A stretch of 64,000 bases of DNA, taken from positions 2,361,001 through 2,425,000 of the forward strand of contig OY987266.1 in NCBI GenBank assembly GCA_963920665.1. The letters run 5' to 3'. Source of the DNA: Straminergon stramineum. Lineage: Eukaryota; Streptophyta; Bryopsida; Hypnales; Calliergonaceae. Numbering within the stretch: position 1 is the stretch's first letter; each line of letters opens with the position of its first letter. This document shows, in pieces, positions 60,429 through 64,000 of this stretch. Position numbers and translations under genes: made by a program. Under the pieces are notes generated by a model that was not told the DNA's origin, searched no databases, and saw only the letters and a program-made list of their open reading frames with translations.

Positions 60429-60541
60429 GCAAAGCTTTGAACCTCCGAGGAGTAAAAAGGCTTAGTGGTGCGTTAAAAAGGGAAACGATGGCGAAGCTTT
60501 GAACCCCCACGAGGTAAAAAGGCTTAGCGGTGCGTTAAAAC
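60429..60541 (+). repeat. 62-bp tandem repeat, two copies
   Basis: Units start at 60429 and 60491. Each carries AAGCTTTGAACC, AGTAAAAAGGCTTAG-like sequence and GGTGCGTTAAAA. They differ at about ten positions. Non-coding, in a region of higher GC. Confidence 0.8.
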
Positions 60542-60938
60542 CACCTCACGAGAGAATTGTGAGGCCTCGTGGTCCCCTTTCCCACAAGGTTTAGTTCCCA
60601 AAATGTCTTGGGAACAAACCAAGGTTTAGGTCCCAAAAATAGAAACTAGAAGTCAAGGTTAATATAGGAGATAATTAGTGAAGCCTTCGCCTAAGCAAGT
60701 CTAGCCCATCACCCACTAGCAATGTCGCAACCCTTTAACCACCACCCTTTTTTTTAGAAATTGACATAGGAAGGAGAAAAAAAACAAGACAACCCATAGC
60801 AGCTCCCCAGCACCTCCAATAGCCCCCCCCAGCATCCCCAGTCAATACCCAGGCGAGCGCAGCCAGGCCAGTCAATAGCATTGAGGCCAGACAACAGGGC
60901 ACCAAGTCAAACATTAGGGCTGCCGGTGGGGGGAGGGA
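60542..60938. other. Intergenic sequence, no gene seen
   Basis: Moderate GC with C-rich runs (for example near 60825). No ORF resembles a known protein. Confidence 0.4.
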
Positions 60939-61090
60939 GGGGTTGGGGTTCCAAAACCAAGCCAGAGGGGGTTGGATTCCAAAATCAAGTCCAGGGAAGA
61001 GGAGGGGTGCCGTAGTCAAGTCTAAGGAGGGGATTGGGTTCCAAAATCAAGTCCAAGGAAGGGTGGGGTTCTACAATCAAGCTAGGGAAG
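60939..61090 (+). repeat. Degenerate G-rich minisatellite, about five units of 28-34 bp
   Basis: Successive units share GGGTTCCAAAATCAAGTCCA with variable G-rich spacers, at about 60939, 60967, 61000, 61028 and 61060. Unit length varies. Short ORFs through it are a product of the repetition. Confidence 0.75.
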
Positions 61091-64000
61091 GAAAGAAGAG
61101 ACACCACTCAAGGCCTCTACCGCTCTAACATAGCCTCGGGGCGGGGAATCCAATTCCCCGTTTCCCATAAACCTCACCATGATAGTAAAAAATGAACAAA
61201 AGAGAGAGCAAGGATGGCAAAAGGCCGGAGGAATGAGGAGAAACGACAAGGGGGGGGGGAGGACCATTTGAAGGTGAGGAGTAGAAGTGGATTAGGGAAG
61301 GAAATCCACAAGACTTACTTAGGCCCTTAGATTAGAAGTAGGTAATCACCCTGAGATTAAGTGTGAGACATAAGTATAGGACATAAGAAGTAGCTCAACT
61401 TGGAGGACGGGATGATGCATACTTAAGATTAGCTTAGTTGGAAGATCAGGGGTTAGTTGGGCTAGCTTCAAGCATGGGAAGAAAAAAAAAAAGGAAGAAG
61501 GAAAAAAAAATAAGAGAGAAAATCAACAATTAAATCCTTGTACCAACTTATTTTATGATTAAAATGATGGTTCATTGTCTCATGGCACAAGAGTTCATGG
61601 TGGAGGAGTTAGAGCTTTTGGTAGGTGCAAACTGCGACTCGAGTTTTGAGGTATGAGTTGGACCTCCCCAAACTTTCCCTAGGGCTCTCACTAGAATTTA
61701 GTAGCTTGGGTTGAGGCCTACCTCTAGGTCAGACCCGTAGGACCATAGGTCAGGTCATTTCTAGAGACATAAGGACAAAGAGGAAAGTCATGACTTTTAA
61801 AAACCCTAAGGCACGCCCAAATCGGGTGGAAATTGAGAAAGTTATAGCCGGATGAAGTTTAGGGTCAAGGTGGATGAAGAATAGCTATACTCCGAGGGTG
61901 ACAAAGAATTGGATACATTTAGGGAAGGCTCTCAATTAGGTTCTAGGGCTGAAGAGAAAAGTCAATTCCAAGTTATAGGTTAAAAGAAATTAACGGATGA
62001 AGTTTGGATAAGCCTTGGATGGAAATTTAGTAGAAATCCCAAATCAGGGTCTAACTCCAGATCTGGGTAGGGGCAATCCTTGTGAACCATCCCCCAAATT
62101 CGGATATTTTTGAATTGGGGAACTAGGTGTAATAGATGGATGAAGTTCGAGGAACCGAGTAGCGGTCAAACTTCATCCACCCATAACTTTGGCTAGGAAG
62201 GTCGGATAGGGTCGAGTATTACGTTTTTAGAAATGGCACAAGATGAACTAAAGGTTTCCTAGGATAGTTCTTCCCTCGTGTAGGTCCCATCCAAATCGTC
62301 TAGCAGGCCCTCCGTTCGGTGGGCCCAAAACTTTGGAAGTAGTTTAAGCGAATCTTGCAATTTGGGATCACTCAGGCACTTAGTAAAAAGATTCATTGCT
62401 TGGAAGGCATAGTGGACCACGCTTAGACATCCAAAAATAGGAGTCACTTAGTCGAAACCCAAATCTTGGTTGTGTTCGCAGATTACCAAGGGTGGGTAAT
62501 TTGGCACTCACAGTCCTATGGCCAAAAACTGCAATTTTGATCAAATAACATGAAGTATTTCTCGCAATCACCCTTACACAACTTAGTGTTGTTTAAGATT
62601 CATCATTAAATTATCTTCTTAAATTATATTTTATAATATATCTTTACAATTTTAGAAATATGAACTACCTCTAATCCTACTGGGGTTAAATGGTGCATTT
62701 TTTTGGAATGAAATTAGACTAGGATCATAATAAGTTCCTATCTCATTGTTATGACATTCATCTTTTTATTATAAATAGAATCTCAAGAGACTTGGTCTTG
62801 TGTAAATGCAAATATCTTTAGACAAGTGATTCACTAGATGAATACAACATTCTAACAAATAGTATGTCTTCGATAGTTTGTAAATCATTTTCTCTCACTT
62901 TAGTTTCTTTAATATATTAGATATACTATTGCAAATGTAATAATTTTTGAACAAAAAATTAATAAAAAAATATCAAATACAAATTCTACTTAAAAAATCT
63001 GAAATTTTTTCTATAGGTGTATATTATAGTATAGATCACTATGATGCAAAACAATTTAACCATGTGTTATTCTAAAATTAAAAAATTAGCATTCTACAAT
63101 AATAGGTTCAAAATTCTAATTGTGATGAAATATTCAATTTCAGAAATTTTTAGAAATTTGAAATTGGTATATAAATTAGACTTCATAAACTTCATATATG
63201 ATAGTGGGTTTCAAATTGGAAAAAGATCACTTTTATGAATTAAATTTCAAATCCATTGAAAAGAGAAACAATTGCCTCACTTCAATCATGATAATCCACA
63301 AATTTGCCTTTTTTTAATAGAGGATAGTCAAAAAATATCACATGTACAGAATATACAACATCTTACATTAAAATTGGGTTCAAACATTTCCCCAAAAAAT
63401 TTGGATGAAATTTTTTGTCCATCCTTTTGACCTCCTTTGATCTCTTTGAGACCATCCTCAAGACACGAAACACCCTCTTTAGATGTTTCAATGACATCCC
63501 TTGAAGGACAATGAGGCCAAAAAGTGGTTGATGGATGACTTTCAAGATTACTATCCATATATGAAATTAGGTTATTTGTTCTATTTGTTTGTCTTGTTTG
63601 TTATAGTGAGATCTCCGAAACCATGCGTTCCTCGCTTGCATTCTTGGTATTGTTAGAAAGTGCTAGATGCAAGGAAGGGTGCGTGGACTTTGTTTCGTGG
63701 TGTTTCAACTTACAATAAAAAAAATTAAATTTTGTATAAATTCATAATTAGAAAATTGTTTTTACTTTTATTTTATTATACTGTGGCAATGGCACATTAG
63801 TAGCAATGAAGAATGTACCTAAAGTAGACCAACCTAATTTTATTCATTACCCAACTCCATCCTTTGCTTTTGGCTCCAATTCCATCCAAAAACATATCCT
63901 AATCTATCCAAAAAAATCCAAATCTGTTGATTTTTTGACAAAATTAGTGCATTAATACCCAAATGGGGTAACGTATCAATCATTTACTAGTCAATACTTA
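61091..64000. other. Intergenic sequence to the end of the window
   Basis: No gene recognised. The part to about 62560 is less AT-rich and has no defined repeat boundary. About 62930-63200 loosely resembles 8170-8400 (shared ATCAAATACAAA, TATTATGGTGTAGA-like and ATATTCAATTT blocks). About 63480-63540 shares AAAAGTGG and ATGGATGACTT with the element at 13001-13140. Confidence 0.45.

Overview
The window looks like nuclear DNA of a land plant. It is AT-rich and full of repeats. The few intact genes are GC-richer islands with GT-AG introns, and all belong to plant families: a CYP85-clan cytochrome P450, a DUF1218 four-helix membrane protein and a zinc-ribbon/RING-H2 ubiquitin ligase. I cannot fix the species. 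A piggyBac-superfamily element and the low intron number of the P450 lean slightly toward a non-flowering plant, but this is a weak inference.

Layout. 0-2.3 kb: P450 gene, + strand, three exons, with a TATA box and a poly(A) signal. 2.3-23.6 kb: no intact gene; diverged dispersed repeats, a 48-bp and a 138-bp tandem repeat, an (AT)22 tract, several elements bounded by TTAA, a 1.39-kb almost perfect palindrome (16289-17680), and an 812-bp non-autonomous piggyBac-like element (18891-19702). 24.0-25.8 kb: DUF1218 gene, - strand, three exons. 26.6-27.0 kb: a MITE with TAA target duplication. 28.25-33.72 kb: a 5.47-kb piggyBac-like element with both ends, TTAA target duplications and a decayed transposase. 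34-38.6 kb: a TTAA element, two minisatellites and an unrecognised ORF. 38.6-40.0 kb: RING-H2 gene, - strand, intronless. 40.9-41.6 kb: two TTAA elements sharing one TTAA. 42.7-51.4 kb: repeats, a (CTAT)14 tract and remnant exons with a BACK-like domain. 53.5-54.4 kb: remnant of an OST48 (oligosaccharyltransferase subunit) gene. 55.2-56.5 kb: a broken hAT-type transposase, - strand. 56.5-64 kb: non-coding, with two short tandem repeats.

The three intact genes (membrane-bound P450, DUF1218 membrane protein, RING E3) have no evident functional link; they are ordinary plant neighbours separated by transposon debris. The most notable content is the TTAA-bounded family: one nearly full-length piggyBac-like element, a deletion derivative sharing both its ends, and a group of shorter TTAA-flanked elements with CCC-type termini. 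The long hairpin, a likely source of double-stranded RNA if transcribed, is the second notable structure.
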